Shown here piece after piece: positions 53,097 through 63,295 of a DNA stretch of 64,000 nucleotides (position 1 is the stretch's first letter; each line of letters begins with the position of its first letter). The stretch comes from Leucothrix mucor DSM 2157 (GTDB lineage: Bacteria > Pseudomonadota > Gammaproteobacteria > Thiotrichales > Thiotrichaceae). Under the pieces are notes generated by a model that saw only the letters and a program-made list of their open reading frames with translations, was not told the DNA's origin and searched no databases. The position numbers and the translations under genes are program-made. The DNA is taken from assembly GCF_000419525.1 (NCBI RefSeq), contig NZ_ATTE01000001.1, positions 5,032,638 to 5,096,637 of the forward strand, given 5' to 3'.

Positions 53097-54527
53097 TTAC
53101 TTTCTAGCTAATTGTTTTAGCGAGTTTTGTTGCACATTCTCATACCACTCAAATGGGTCTGAAACGCTCGTTCCTAAGGCTTGCTCAAAGCTCGTTTGAT
53201 TGGCGCTTTGGGTGAAATCCTGAGCGGCTTCTTGTCCGAGGTTTGATTGAAAAATTCCCGCAGCACTGACCGGTAGAAAATCTTCGTAGGTAATCGGCAA
53301 TGCAGTCACTAAGCCCAATGCAATCAAGCCATCAATCTCTGTTGATAACTCACCTTGTTTTAAGTTATCCAATAAGTCTGGGGATTGCTCACACATCAGC
53401 GTTAATAGTGAATTGGTGGTTTCTGGTAGGCCAGTGCCAGCATGGTATTCAAAGTAAGCGAGTTCTTGTTTGCGCAGGGTTTCAATATCATCCGGAAACT
53501 CGCTAAATACCGAAACTAGTACTTGCTGATAGCCTGCGGGATTTGACTCAGGATGTGGCACTTGCAAGCGCACATCATCCAGCAATCGATCATAAAGCTC
53601 ACGGCCTTTGGGTGTCAGCGCCATGCCACGCTGTTCGATTTCACCAAAGCGTGCGGTATGCGCACCCGTTTTACTCTCGCCATCCGTTTGTTTAAACGCG
53701 ACCGTTTCTTGCAACGCTTTAAAGCTGGTTTGGCGCAGTAAAATAGGGTGCTGCCGAGTCGGAGGGCCTTCGATAATGGCTTTAGCCGACATATTAGCCG
53801 CGATCATTTTTTCCTGCGCCATATCAATATCTAAGGTACGCGGCGTCAGGTGATTAATGTGCGGGCCTTTAAACGAGACAATATCGGCAATCAAGCGATG
53901 ACTATCATGGAGTTGCTGGTAGGTATCACTATCCACCAATGCCTCAGAGTGCCAGCGGAAGGTCTCCAGTGATTCGGTGACAAAGCTTGCAGCATCCGAT
54001 TCGCTCAGGCCGCCATCTTGCTCAAAGCGCTCGATCAGCGTTAGTGCATGTGGTGTGAAAATCTGGCGACTGCCAATAACAGACTCAGCCTGTTCACGAA
54101 GCGCTGGATCACTAATCAGGTCAGTACACAGCAGCGAGGTAAATACCCGAAATGGATTGGCCCGAAGCGCTTCCATCGACAGCGGACGAAAAGCGGTTGA
54201 GTGTACCGGAATGCCAGCTTCCGTCAGATCATAATAACCCACGGGATACATGCCCATCACCGCAAACAGGCGGCGCATGGTACTTAACTCCTCAGCACTG
54301 CCCAAACGAATCGCGCCGTGGCGTTCCTCGCTCAAGGCTTCCAGCGACTCGCCACGATCAAGCTGCTGCAACGTCTGAGGGTTTGTCTCCAATACGGCTG
54401 CATTCACCTCCCCAACCAATTCAATCAAATCGCCATATAACGGGACTTCCTTGCGGTACATCGCCGACATGGCTTGTGAAAACTGGCTACGAATCTGGTC
54501 GGGTGAAACAAAGGCTGTGCTGCTCAT
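53097..54527 (-). CDS. 2-oxoadipate dioxygenase/decarboxylase (DUF1338, HglS/YdcJ-like)
   Basis: This iron-dependent VOC-superfamily enzyme has 476 residues. It begins SSTAFVSPDQIRSQFSQAMSAMYRKEVPLY, then MRRLFAVMGMYPVGYYDLTEAGIPVHSTAFRP (metal His). ALTLIERF and the metal-ligand region GPHINHLTPRTLDID follow. HglS converts 2-oxoadipate to 2-hydroxyglutarate in bacterial lysine breakdown. The ATG at 54527 is preferred over 54566 because family proteins start near MSS. It is divergent from the cyclodeaminase-family gene, which may handle related imino acids. Confidence 0.82.
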   Translation of the reverse strand: MSSTAFVSPDQIRSQFSQAMSAMYRKEVPLYGDLIELVGEVNAAVLETNPQTLQQLDRGESLEALSEERHGAIRLGSAEELSTMRRLFAVMGMYPVGYYDLTEAGIPVHSTAFRPLSMEALRANPFRVFTSLLCTDLISDPALREQAESVIGSRQIFTPHALTLIERFEQDGGLSESDAASFVTESLETFRWHSEALVDSDTYQQLHDSHRLIADIVSFKGPHINHLTPRTLDIDMAQEKMIAANMSAKAIIEGPPTRQHPILLRQTSFKALQETVAFKQTDGESKTGAHTARFGEIEQRGMALTPKGRELYDRLLDDVRLQVPHPESNPAGYQQVLVSVFSEFPDDIETLRKQELAYFEYHAGTGLPETTNSLLTLMCEQSPDLLDNLKQGELSTEIDGLIALGLVTALPITYEDFLPVSAAGIFQSNLGQEAAQDFTQSANQTSFEQALGTSVSDPFEWYENVQQNSLKQLARK

Positions 54528-54704
54528 GCGCTGCGGCTCCGGAACGGCGAAAAATAGTGCATTCATTAAAGCCTATGTGCCGCTCGCTGGAAAGTGATAT
54601 CTCGGTAGCTTCCCATGAGTAATCGGAATGATGGCTGCTTGTGGCATAGTAGCGATGGTGCTTTAATGACGGCCACTATTGTCATCTAACTGGAGCCACA
54701 GACC

Positions 54705-55649
54705 ATGCTGTACCTGTCAAAGCAAACACTGGAATCACTGGATATCTCAACAGATGCCATGCTGAATAAACTAGAGCAGCTGATTCGTGAGCAAGGTCAG
54801 GGCAATGTGTACTCAGCGCCTAAAGCGGCGATCAGCACGGCAGACAGCCGTTATCTAATGGCAACCCTCTCGGCAACCGACAACCCGCCTTACATGGCGG
54901 TTAAGGCGCTGGTGGTGAATCAAAAAAACAGCGAACAGGGTTTGGATGCAATCAATGCCACGATCACCTTGCTCAATAGCCAAACGGGTCTACCGGACGC
55001 GGTAATGGATGGCAACTGGATTACGGCAATTCGTACCGCAGCAGCCAGTGCAGTCGCTGCAAGGCGCATGGCAAACCCAGACTCCTCAGTGCTAACGTTT
55101 ATTGGCTGCGGCGTCCAAGCCTTTAGCCACTTGCAACTATTCTCTGAAATGTTCCCATTGCGCGAAGTGCGTCTACTTGGCCGCGGCTTAAAGAACCGTC
55201 AGGCATTGATCGCTAAAGTCGAGTCGATGGGCTTAACAGCGGTCGATTGTGAGAGTGCAGAGCAAGCGGTTACCGGTGCCGATTTAGTGGTTTCCTCAAT
55301 CCCATTAACCACCAAAGTTGAGCCCTTTATTGATGCAGCTTGGATTGCTGAGGGCGCATTTGTGTGTTCGGTTGATTTAGGAATCCCATGGATGCCAGAG
55401 AGCTTATCCATATTCGATCGAATTTTGGTGGATGACTTGCAGCAGGAAGCCGCAATGCCTCAGCCTCTGGTGAACCCTGAGCTGGTGAATGGCGATGTGA
55501 ATGGCTTGTTGTGCGGCGATGTGAGCGGGCGGGAGTCATCCAAAGAGCGCACGGCATTTATGTTTAGAGCCGTGCCATTAGGTGATTTAGCCTTGGCAAC
55601 TTTAGCGTATGAAAGCGCCAAAGCTCAAAACGTGGGCACCGAAATTTAA
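54705..55649 (+). CDS. Ornithine cyclodeaminase/mu-crystallin family imino-acid reductase
   Basis: This 314-residue NAD(P)-dependent enzyme has WITAIRTAAASAVAARRMA, the nucleotide-binding LTFIGCGVQAFSHLQLF (a GxGxxA/G variant) and SVDLGIPWMPESL. The family includes ornithine cyclodeaminase and delta-1-pyrroline/piperideine-2-carboxylate reductases. The neighbouring 2-oxoadipate dioxygenase hints at lysine-type substrates. The ORF starts ATG at 54705 with CTGGAG upstream. Confidence 0.84.
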   Translation: MLYLSKQTLESLDISTDAMLNKLEQLIREQGQGNVYSAPKAAISTADSRYLMATLSATDNPPYMAVKALVVNQKNSEQGLDAINATITLLNSQTGLPDAVMDGNWITAIRTAAASAVAARRMANPDSSVLTFIGCGVQAFSHLQLFSEMFPLREVRLLGRGLKNRQALIAKVESMGLTAVDCESAEQAVTGADLVVSSIPLTTKVEPFIDAAWIAEGAFVCSVDLGIPWMPESLSIFDRILVDDLQQEAAMPQPLVNPELVNGDVNGLLCGDVSGRESSKERTAFMFRAVPLGDLALATLAYESAKAQNVGTEI

Positions 55650-55674
55650 GCGCCTGCTAGGCTAAATCCCAGAC

Positions 55675-55712
55675 CAAAAAAAACCTGCTTCCCAATTGAT
55701 TGGGAGCAGGTT
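55675..55712 (-). terminator. Terminator of the RNA helicase gene
   Basis: AACCTGCTtCCCAAT (55682-55696) pairs with the complementary arm ending AGCAGGTT (to 55712), with one internal mismatch. The minus strand continues into T8 (55675-55683). It also lies just after the convergent cyclodeaminase gene. Confidence 0.85.
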
Positions 55713-55735
55713 CAGATGTCGTGCATTAAGCCGGA

Positions 55736-57031
55736 TTAGCGATTTCCGCTACTAGCACCAGTAGTGCTTTTTGGCTTAGGGCGACGGCGTCTGGCAGGCT
55801 TGTCACCACGAGGAATATCGCGGTTGCCTGAGCCACCTGGCTTCTTCGGCTTTCTCGGACGTTGCTGCTTCTCGCCAAAGCGGGAAGGTGGAACGTCATG
55901 AGTTGGCTCAAAGCCATCAATCAGTTTGCGTTCCAGTTCGGTATTGATCAGTTTCTCAATATCTTGCAACAGATTAATTTCATCTGCAGAGACTAAAGAC
56001 ACTGCCAAACCAGATGCGCCAGCGCGACCGGTACGACCGATGCGATGCACATAATCTTCCGGCACGTTAGGCAGGTCGAAATTCACCACATACGGCAGAT
56101 CGATAATATCGATACCACGTGCAGCAATATCCGTCGCCACCAGTGTTTGCACTGCGCCAGCTTTAAAGTCAGCCAGTGCTTTAGTACGCGCGCCTTGGCT
56201 CTTATTGCCGTGGATCGCCGTTGCCGGAATGCCAGCTGCATCTAATTGCTTAGCCAAGCGGTTTGCACCGTGCTTAGTCTTAGAGAATACCAACACTTGA
56301 TGCCATTGGTTTTCTTTAATCAGATTCGCCAGTAATGGAGACTTCTTGCTCTTATCGACCGGGCAAATGTACTGCTCAACCGCTTTAGCTGTTGTATTGC
56401 GTGGGCTAACCGAAATCTCAACGGGGTCATTCACAATGCTTTTAGCCAAGCTGCGAATAGAATCAGAGAAGGTTGCGGAGAACATCAGGTTCTGACGCTC
56501 TTTAGGCATAAACGACAGAATTTTACGAATGTCGTGAATGAATCCCATATCCAACATGCGATCGGCTTCATCTAAGATCAGGACTTCTACCTGATTAAAG
56601 CGAACTGCATTTTGGTTGTACAAATCCAGCAAACGGCCCGGTGTTGCCACCAAGATATCCACGCCTTTGCGCAGCTTCATCATTTGAGGATTAATTTTTA
56701 CGCCACCGAATACCACGGCAGAGCGTAATGGCAAGTTTTTGCCGTATGTTTCAACGCTATCGCCAACCTGAGCGGCTAGCTCACGCGTTGGAGTCAACAC
56801 CAGTGCGCGTATTTGATTAGGCTTGGCACGCTCACCAGTTGAAAGAATTTCTAATAAAGGCAGGGTAAAACCTGCAGTTTTTCCGGTTCCGGTTTGAGCC
56901 GCAGCCATAACATCCCTACCTGAAAGTACGAGTGGGATGGCTTTTTCTTGGATCGGTGAAGGTGTGTCGTATCCTTGTTCCTTAACGGCTTCAAGGATAG
57001 GGGCAGATAAGCCCAGTGAGGCAAAGCTCAT
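55736..57031 (-). CDS. rhlE: DEAD-box RNA helicase, RhlE-like
   Basis: This 431-residue protein has the whole DEAD-box core: Q motif [14 protein letters not shown], motif [13 protein letters not shown] ([13 protein letters not shown]), SAT, and motif [12 protein letters not shown]. The C-terminal 60 residues are Arg/Lys/Pro/Gly rich and disordered (RNA binding), as in RhlE. It probably assists ribosome assembly or RNA turnover. A terminator follows. Confidence 0.92.
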   Translation of the reverse strand: MSFASLGLSAPILEAVKEQGYDTPSPIQEKAIPLVLSGRDVMAAAQTGTGKTAGFTLPLLEILSTGERAKPNQIRALVLTPTRELAAQVGDSVETYGKNLPLRSAVVFGGVKINPQMMKLRKGVDILVATPGRLLDLYNQNAVRFNQVEVLILDEADRMLDMGFIHDIRKILSFMPKERQNLMFSATFSDSIRSLAKSIVNDPVEISVSPRNTTAKAVEQYICPVDKSKKSPLLANLIKENQWHQVLVFSKTKHGANRLAKQLDAAGIPATAIHGNKSQGARTKALADFKAGAVQTLVATDIAARGIDIIDLPYVVNFDLPNVPEDYVHRIGRTGRAGASGLAVSLVSADEINLLQDIEKLINTELERKLIDGFEPTHDVPPSRFGEKQQRPRKPKKPGGSGNRDIPRGDKPARRRRPKPKSTTGASSGNR

Positions 57032-57195
57032 ATTTTTTCTCTTTTTACTGCGTAATAAGTGTATGTCGCCATAATCAGCGGGCCTGAAGCTTACAGGATC
57101 TATAGCTTAAGTACCATCAATGCTTTGTGTACTGTGCGGGTTAGTTTTGTTAACAGTTCGCGCGTAAGCATAGTATTATCAAGGCTATTCTTACC

Positions 57196-59484
57196 ATGCC
57201 TGAGGCTATTTCTATTATGCGGTTTCGTTTTCCTGTCGTTATTATTGATGAAGATTTTCGTTCCGAGAACACCTCGGGTTTAGGTATCCGCGCACTGGCC
57301 GACGCTATTGAAGCAAATGGCACTGAAGTACTGGGTGTAACCAGCTATGGCGACCTCTCAACCTTTGCCCAACAACAAAGCCGCGCCTGCGCATTTATTC
57401 TGGCAATTGATGATGAAGAGTTCGCAGCCGCCAGCGAAGCGGATGAAAATGGTAAGACCGAGCCTCAAGTGATTCGCTCCTTGCGGGCCTTTGTTGAAGA
57501 AATCCGCTGGCGCAATGCGGAAATCCCGATTTTCCTGCATGGTGAAACCCGTACAGCCCGCCACCTTCCCAATGATATTTTGCGGGAATTGAACGGCTTT
57601 ATTCATATGTTTGAAGACACGCCAGACTTTGTGGCGCGTTATATCCTGCGTGAAGCGAAGTCGTATCTGGATAGTCTGGCACCGCCATTTTTCCGCGCAC
57701 TGACTAACTACGCCGCCGATGGCTCCTACTCTTGGCATTGCCCGGGGCATTCTGGTGGTGTGGCATTTCTAAAATCCCCCGTTGGCCAAATGTTCCACCA
57801 GTTCTTTGGTGAAAACTTACTGCGTGCCGATGTGTGTAATGCGGTGGATGAGTTAGGTCAGTTACTGGATCACACCGGCCCTGTTGCAGCCTCTGAGCGT
57901 AATGCCGCGCGTATTTTTGATGTGGATCACCTGTACTTTGTTACTAACGGTACCTCGACTTCTAACAAGATGGTTTGGCACTCGTGTGTTGCGGATAATG
58001 ACATCGTCGTCGTTGACCGTAACTGCCATAAGTCGATTTTGCATGCGATCACCATGATTGGTGCCATTCCGGTATTTTTAACCCCAACGCGTAACCATTA
58101 CGGCATTATCGGCCCAATTCCACTGGCGTCTTTTGAGCGTGAAGCGATTGAAGCGAAGATTGCCGCGCATCCGATTGCCAGCAAGCTGGGCACTAACCCA
58201 CGTATTCTAACGCTGACTCAAAGTACCTATGATGGTGTCATTTACAATACCGGCATGATCAAAGAGCGCTTGGATGGCTGGGTTGCTAACTTGCTATTTG
58301 ATGAAGCATGGTTGCCACATGCGACGTTCCACCCGTTCTACAAAGGCATGCATGCTATGTCGCGCGATGGTGGCCGTACTGATAAGTCCATGGTTTTCGC
58401 CACGCAATCAACTCACAAGCTGCTTGCGGGTTTGTCGCAAGCCTCACAAATTTTGGTGCAGGATGCCAAAGAGACTAAGCTGGATTTGAATATCTTCAAT
58501 GAAGCCTATTTGATGCACAGCTCCACCAGCCCGCAGTACGCGATTATTGCCAGCTGTGATGTGGCTGCCTCGATGATGGAAGCGCCAGCGGGTACCGCAT
58601 TGGTTGAAGAGTCGATTTCAGAATCCTTACATTTCCGCCGTGCAATGAGCAAAGTGGATGAGGAATATGGAGACTCTTGGTGGTTCTCCGTGTGGGGTCC
58701 AAAAGTCGTGGATGAAGAAACCATCGGCGAGCGCGATGTGTGGATGCTGAAACCGAATGACCGCTGGCATGGCTTTGGTGATCTGGCCGACGGCTTTAAT
58801 ATGCTGGACCCGGTTAAGGCAACCATTATCACCCCAGGCTTGGATGTGGATGGTGCCTTTAGCGAAGACGTTGGTATTCCGGCAGCGATCGTTACACGCT
58901 ACTTATCGGAGCATGGCGTTATCGTTGAAAAGTGCGGGCTTTACAGCTTCTTCGTGATGTTCACCATCGGTATCACCAAAGGGCGCTGGAATACGCTGTT
59001 AACGGCACTGCAACAGTTTAAAGATGACTTTGATAAGAACCAGCCTTTGTGGCGTGTGCTGCCCGAGTTTGTTGGTCGCAATCCACGTTATGAAAAAATG
59101 GGCCTGCGTGACTTATGTGATCAGCTGCATGCTTTCTATGCCGAAAATGATGTGGCGCGCTTAACCACTGAAATGTATCTGTCGGATATGGAATGTGCCA
59201 TGAAACCAGCCGATGCCTTCGCCATGATGACGCATCGCAAGATTGAGCGCGTTGCGGTTGATCAGTTGGAAGGACGCATTACCGCCAGCTTAGTGACGCC
59301 ATACCCACCGGGCATTCCATTGCTGATTCCCGGTGAGCGCTTCAATAAGATTATCGTGGATTACCTGAAATTCTCACGCGTATTTAATGAGAAATTCCCA
59401 GGCTTTGAAACCGATGTACACGGCTTAGGCGTTGAAGAGATTGATGGTGTTAATCGCTACTATGTGGACTGCGTCGAGCAATAA
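57196..59484 (+). CDS. Orn/Lys/Arg decarboxylase, biodegradative arginine-decarboxylase type
   Basis: This 762-residue fold-type I PLP enzyme has an N-terminal flavodoxin-like wing domain (about 10-140), a core with HCPGHSGGVAFLKSP near 178, and the PLP-lysine motif ATQSTHKLLAGLSQAS near 396. A C-terminal domain follows. It matches inducible arginine/lysine/ornithine decarboxylases in length and order. Arginine is favoured by overall resemblance, but substrate specificity cannot be proved from sequence. ATG 57217 is an alternative start. Product polyamines may connect to the spermidine-synthase-like protein. Confidence 0.88.
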   Translation: MPEAISIMRFRFPVVIIDEDFRSENTSGLGIRALADAIEANGTEVLGVTSYGDLSTFAQQQSRACAFILAIDDEEFAAASEADENGKTEPQVIRSLRAFVEEIRWRNAEIPIFLHGETRTARHLPNDILRELNGFIHMFEDTPDFVARYILREAKSYLDSLAPPFFRALTNYAADGSYSWHCPGHSGGVAFLKSPVGQMFHQFFGENLLRADVCNAVDELGQLLDHTGPVAASERNAARIFDVDHLYFVTNGTSTSNKMVWHSCVADNDIVVVDRNCHKSILHAITMIGAIPVFLTPTRNHYGIIGPIPLASFEREAIEAKIAAHPIASKLGTNPRILTLTQSTYDGVIYNTGMIKERLDGWVANLLFDEAWLPHATFHPFYKGMHAMSRDGGRTDKSMVFATQSTHKLLAGLSQASQILVQDAKETKLDLNIFNEAYLMHSSTSPQYAIIASCDVAASMMEAPAGTALVEESISESLHFRRAMSKVDEEYGDSWWFSVWGPKVVDEETIGERDVWMLKPNDRWHGFGDLADGFNMLDPVKATIITPGLDVDGAFSEDVGIPAAIVTRYLSEHGVIVEKCGLYSFFVMFTIGITKGRWNTLLTALQQFKDDFDKNQPLWRVLPEFVGRNPRYEKMGLRDLCDQLHAFYAENDVARLTTEMYLSDMECAMKPADAFAMMTHRKIERVAVDQLEGRITASLVTPYPPGIPLLIPGERFNKIIVDYLKFSRVFNEKFPGFETDVHGLGVEEIDGVNRYYVDCVEQ

Positions 59485-59492
59485 TCACTGAC

Positions 59493-60077
59493 TTATGTGT
59501 TGGCGTTGGGCTTTTCCAGCGCCAGCCATTGCAAGGCAATAATCGCTAATGAGGCTTTAATCTTGCCTTGTTTCAAATACTGCATCGCGGTTTCACGTGG
59601 CACAATCGAGGTACGAATATCCTCGTTTTCGGTATCCAGTCCATGAATGCCCGTTTTAATATTCGATAAATCCACCGCCGCGTAATACAGGGCAATCAAC
59701 TCGGTTGAGCCGCCTGCGCTAGGGTAGTAGTCCATAATGAACTCCATGTCCGTCACTTCGCAATTGGCTTCTTCCATCGCTTCACGGCGCGCCACGTCCT
59801 GATCTTCTTCGCCTTCCTCGACCATTCCAGCTACAATTTCCAGCATCCACGGCCCATCGGGATCTTTAATGGCACCGGGGCGGAATTGCTCAACCATTAA
59901 TAGCGTATCGGCTACCGGATCGTGCAATAACACGGCCACGGCACGGCCACGTTCAAAAACTTCCCGCGTGACAGTATTTGACCAGCCGCCGGCATATAAC
60001 TCATGCTGAAACTGGTAAATATCAATCTGAAAGAAGCGCTTAAAGGGTGTCTGTTTTTCGAGGATTTTAAATTTCAT
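59493..60077 (-). CDS. nudF: ADP-ribose pyrophosphatase (Nudix), NudF
   Basis: This 194-residue Nudix hydrolase has Nudix box GMVEEGEEDQDVARREAMEE near 85-104, fitting Gx5Ex7REx2EE. GGSTELIALYYAAVDL follows. It hydrolyses ADP-ribose to AMP and ribose-5-phosphate. It is divergent from ettA and convergent with the decarboxylase, with 8 bases between their ends. Confidence 0.88.
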   Translation of the reverse strand: MKFKILEKQTPFKRFFQIDIYQFQHELYAGGWSNTVTREVFERGRAVAVLLHDPVADTLLMVEQFRPGAIKDPDGPWMLEIVAGMVEEGEEDQDVARREAMEEANCEVTDMEFIMDYYPSAGGSTELIALYYAAVDLSNIKTGIHGLDTENEDIRTSIVPRETAMQYLKQGKIKASLAIIALQWLALEKPNANT

Positions 60078-60210
60078 GCAGTAATTGTGGCATGAAGCTT
60101 GAGGGATGCAAAGCTTCCGCTGTTTGAAGGACTATCCTAGAGCGCACTAGGAACCACCACCGCGATACGGCATAATCTTGTTCATATTCATAACAGGAAG
60201 TACGCTGCAA

Positions 60211-61881
60211 ATGGCCCAATACATTTACACAATGAATGGGGTGGGCAAAGTTGTCCCACCCGGTAAGCACATCCTCAAAGACATCTACCTTAACTTTTTC
60301 CCCGGTGCCAAAATTGGTGTGCTCGGTTATAACGGCGCGGGTAAGTCGACTTTGCTGCGCATTATGGCGGGACTGGACACCGACATCATCGGTGAGGCTC
60401 GCCCACAACCCGGTATTAACATCGGTTATCTGGCACAGGAGCCACAGCTAAACCCCGACAAAGACGTGCGGGGAAATGTTGAAGAAGGCTTAGCGGTGAT
60501 CTTAGAAGCACAGGCAAAGCTGGATGCGGTTTACGCGGCTTATGCTGAGCCTGATGCAGATTTTGATGCACTGGCTGCTGAGCAGGGCCGTCTGGAAAAT
60601 ATCCTACAAGCATCTGATGTGCAAAACCTTGAGCATACGCTTGAAGTCGCAGCGGATGCTTTACGTCTACCGCCTTGGGATGCTGATGTCAGCACGCTAT
60701 CGGGTGGTGAGAAGCGCCGTGTTGCGCTGTGCCGATTGTTATTGTCATCGCCTGATATGTTGATTCTCGATGAGCCAACCAACCACCTTGATGCAGAGTC
60801 AGTGGCGTGGTTGGAGCGCTTCCTACAGGACTTCGCGGGTACGGTGGTTGCGGTAACGCATGATCGTTATTTCTTGGATAATGTAGCTGGCTGGATTCTG
60901 GAACTAGATCGCGGACAAGGTATTCCGTGGGAAGGCAATTATTCCTCTTGGCTTGATCAAAAGGAAACGCGCCTCACGCTGGAAAAGAAATCCGAGCAAG
61001 GTCGCCTCAAAGCCATCAAAGAAGAACTGGAATGGGTGCGCTCAAATCCTAAGGGACGTCAGGCGAAAAGCAAAGCGCGTATGCAACGCTTCGAAGAATT
61101 GTCTTCCAGCGATTATCAGGCTCGCTCAGAAACCAATGAGATTTACATTGCGCCCGGCCCACGTCTGGGTGATTTGGTGATTGAAGCCAAAGGCATTAGT
61201 AAATCGTTTGGTGATCGGGTGTTGTATGAAGACCTCAACTTCAATCTACCCCGTGGTGGCATCGTCGGGATTATCGGACCTAATGGTGCGGGTAAAACCA
61301 CGCTATTTCGTATGATTACCGGTGAAGAAACGCCGGATAAAGGTGAGTTTATCGTCGGTGAAAGTGTGCAGATTGGTTATGTCGATCAATCACGCGACTC
61401 GCTTGCTGATGATCGATCGGTCTGGGAAGAAATTGCCGATGGCCAAGAGGTCATCACCGTAGGCGGTTATCAGATCTCGTCCCGTGCTTATTGCGGACGT
61501 TTCAACTTTAAGGGTGACTCTCAACAGAAACGCGTTGGCGACCTGTCCGGTGGTGAACGTAACCGAGTGCATTTGGCGAAACTGCTTAAATCCGGCGGCA
61601 ACTTAATGCTGCTCGATGAGCCGACCAATGACCTTGATGTGGAAACCTTGCGCGCACTGGAAGAAGCACTGTTGAACTTCCCCGGTTGTGCGGTCGTTAT
61701 CTCGCATGATCGCTGGTTCTTAGATCGAATTGCGACTCATATTCTGGCGTTTGAAGGTGACTCGCAAGCGGTGTGGTTTGAGGGTAACTATAGTGACTAT
61801 GAAGAGGACTATAAGCGTCGTCACGGAAACAAAGAGCTGAACCCTGAGCGGATTAAGTATAAGAAGCTAAAAACGGCCTGA
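60211..61881 (+). CDS. ettA: Energy-dependent translational throttle protein EttA (ABC-F ATPase)
   Basis: This 556-residue protein has two ABC domains: Walker [10 protein letters not shown] near 37 and GPNGAGKTT near 352, each with LSGGE-type signatures ([28 protein letters not shown]) and [14 protein letters not shown]. The inter-domain linker (P-site interaction motif; [15 protein letters not shown]) matches EttA (555 aa in E. coli). EttA binds the ribosomal E site and gates the first translation step by ATP/ADP ratio. ATG 60211 starts [19 protein letters not shown], the conserved N-terminus, so the longer frame from 60178 is not used. Confidence 0.95.
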   Translation: MAQYIYTMNGVGKVVPPGKHILKDIYLNFFPGAKIGVLGYNGAGKSTLLRIMAGLDTDIIGEARPQPGINIGYLAQEPQLNPDKDVRGNVEEGLAVILEAQAKLDAVYAAYAEPDADFDALAAEQGRLENILQASDVQNLEHTLEVAADALRLPPWDADVSTLSGGEKRRVALCRLLLSSPDMLILDEPTNHLDAESVAWLERFLQDFAGTVVAVTHDRYFLDNVAGWILELDRGQGIPWEGNYSSWLDQKETRLTLEKKSEQGRLKAIKEELEWVRSNPKGRQAKSKARMQRFEELSSSDYQARSETNEIYIAPGPRLGDLVIEAKGISKSFGDRVLYEDLNFNLPRGGIVGIIGPNGAGKTTLFRMITGEETPDKGEFIVGESVQIGYVDQSRDSLADDRSVWEEIADGQEVITVGGYQISSRAYCGRFNFKGDSQQKRVGDLSGGERNRVHLAKLLKSGGNLMLLDEPTNDLDVETLRALEEALLNFPGCAVVISHDRWFLDRIATHILAFEGDSQAVWFEGNYSDYEEDYKRRHGNKELNPERIKYKKLKTA

Positions 61882-62055
61882 TACATCCCGATACGTTGAA
61901 AGGTGTGTGTGGAAGACATGGGTGTTTGATATGGGTTGGTGAGTGGCAAAGTTCAGGGGTGAAGTATCCTTGGATTTTGCTACTGTCTGCCTCGTTCCTA
62001 AGTGGTATCTCAGTCATATATGGTAGTCATGATCTATAATTGAAAAAAATAGTCA

Positions 62056-62806
62056 TTATTTGGTCTTGATGAATTCCGTATAGTGTTGGCAAGTCTTGTG
62101 CGCTCCATTTGGGTCCGTCATAACCTGGAGAACTTTAAAAAACGCCTCAAAGCGCTGGAAGCAAAAGTCGCGCAGGAAGGGATTATTTTAAATGATGCTC
62201 AGGTCGCTGCGTTGGAAAAGAAACAGCACGATGATGAGGACTGTGGTGAGATAGAAACGGCTCATCCCGGCTACCTGGGATCGCAAGATACCTTTTATGT
62301 TGGCAACCTCAAGGGCGTTGGTCGTATTTACCAGTAGACATTCGTGGATACGTATAGCAAAGTCGCCTTTGCGAAGCTGTATACAACGAAAACGCCGATC
62401 ACGGCGGCCGATATGCTGAATGATAAAGTCTTACCGTTCTTCGAGCAGTATGAGTTGCCCATGCTAAGAATACTGACCGATAGAGGGACTGAGTACTGCG
62501 GTCGCATCGACCAGCATGACTATCAGTTGTATCTGGCTCACACCAAAACTAAGGCGATGTCGCCGCAGACTAATGGCATTTGTGAACGCTTCCACAAAAC
62601 GATTCTGAATGAGTTTTACCAGATCACTTTCAGGAAAAAGTTGTATGATTCGATAGAGGCGCTACAAAAAGATCTGGACGAATGGATCAGCTACTATAAC
62701 AATGACTGAACCCATCAGGGTAAAATGTGCTTAGGGCGAACCCCCCATAGAGACATTGCTTGATGGAAAAACGATTTGGGTTGAAAAGAACTTAGCTCAA
62801 ATCTAA
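62056..62806 (+). pseudogene. IS481-family transposase, decayed
   Basis: The reading frame is recognisable as an integrase-type transposase: ENFKKRLKALEAKVAQEG, HPGYLGSQDTFYVGNLKGVG, KVLPFFEQYELPMLRILTDRG, SPQTNGICERFHKTILNEFY. The N-terminal HTH half is missing. In-frame stops occur at 62335-62337 (a CAG-like Gln replaced by TAG) and after YYNND near 62706 (CGA to TGA). A frameshift in the run of C at about 62740-62745 leads into PIETLLDGKTIWVEKNLAQI and a TAA at 62804. A short gap near 62540, YLAHTKTK where relatives have about five more residues, is likely. It is not functional. Confidence 0.88.
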
Positions 62807-62813
62807 CCTGACA
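62794..62813. mobile_element. Right terminal inverted repeat of the IS481-like element
   Basis: The complement of this site reads TGTCAGGTTAGATTTGAGCT. A site with 15 of 20 matches, TGTCAGATCAAGTCTGAGCT, begins at 62837 in direct orientation; all five mismatches are transitions. The left end of the element is missing upstream of 62056. Confidence 0.65.
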
Positions 62814-62860
62814 GACACCTGTAAAAGACGGGTAACTGTCAGATCAAGTCTGAGCTAGTA

Positions 62861-63040
62861 CAACTAAAATGAGGTGCAATATGCTTCTCCAGCTGCGCCC
62901 AATCTATCTGATAAGCCAAACGACAGAGCGCATGATTCGGATTGACCAGGAGTCAGAATCTCATCTTTATCACCAAGGTCACGACATTTGAGAAGGGTCT
63001 TAAGGGTGGCTTTCATGTCGAAATTAATTTTGTCTGTCAT
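62861..63040 (-). pseudogene. IS5-like transposase N-terminal fragment, frameshifted
   Basis: On the minus strand the ATG at 63040 (CAGGATG upstream) gives MTDKINFDMKATLKTLLKC. One frame change near 62945 then gives NPNHALCRLAYQIDWAQLEK and HIAPHF, which resembles the start of IS5-family DDE transposases. The sequence stops making sense at about 62861, where the TGTCAG inverted repeat begins. It is a decayed remnant cut by another element. Confidence 0.6.
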
Positions 63041-63295
63041 GTGTCATCCTGTTTTGAGTTAGTTTGGAGGATTGATAGAGAGTTTTGAGCATTACCTAGT
63101 TGTTTTCTAATGTCATTATTCAGTGATTCAATGTACAGAATGTTGATGAATCTGCCGCTAAAACTAATATGCTTGATGGTTTTTTCTGGCTTAAAAAAAA
63201 TGATACTTAGTAAAATCGATTTAGATGGATTTCAAGACATGCTGTGTTAGGATCATGTTAATAGACCTGTAAATGCATGTACTGTGGGGCGTCTG
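63041..63295. other. Intergenic, no gene seen
   Basis: This AT-rich region lies between the transposase fragment and the unrecognised gene. I see no convincing frame, hairpin terminator or repeat. It may contain the promoter of the 63296 gene. Confidence 0.4.
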
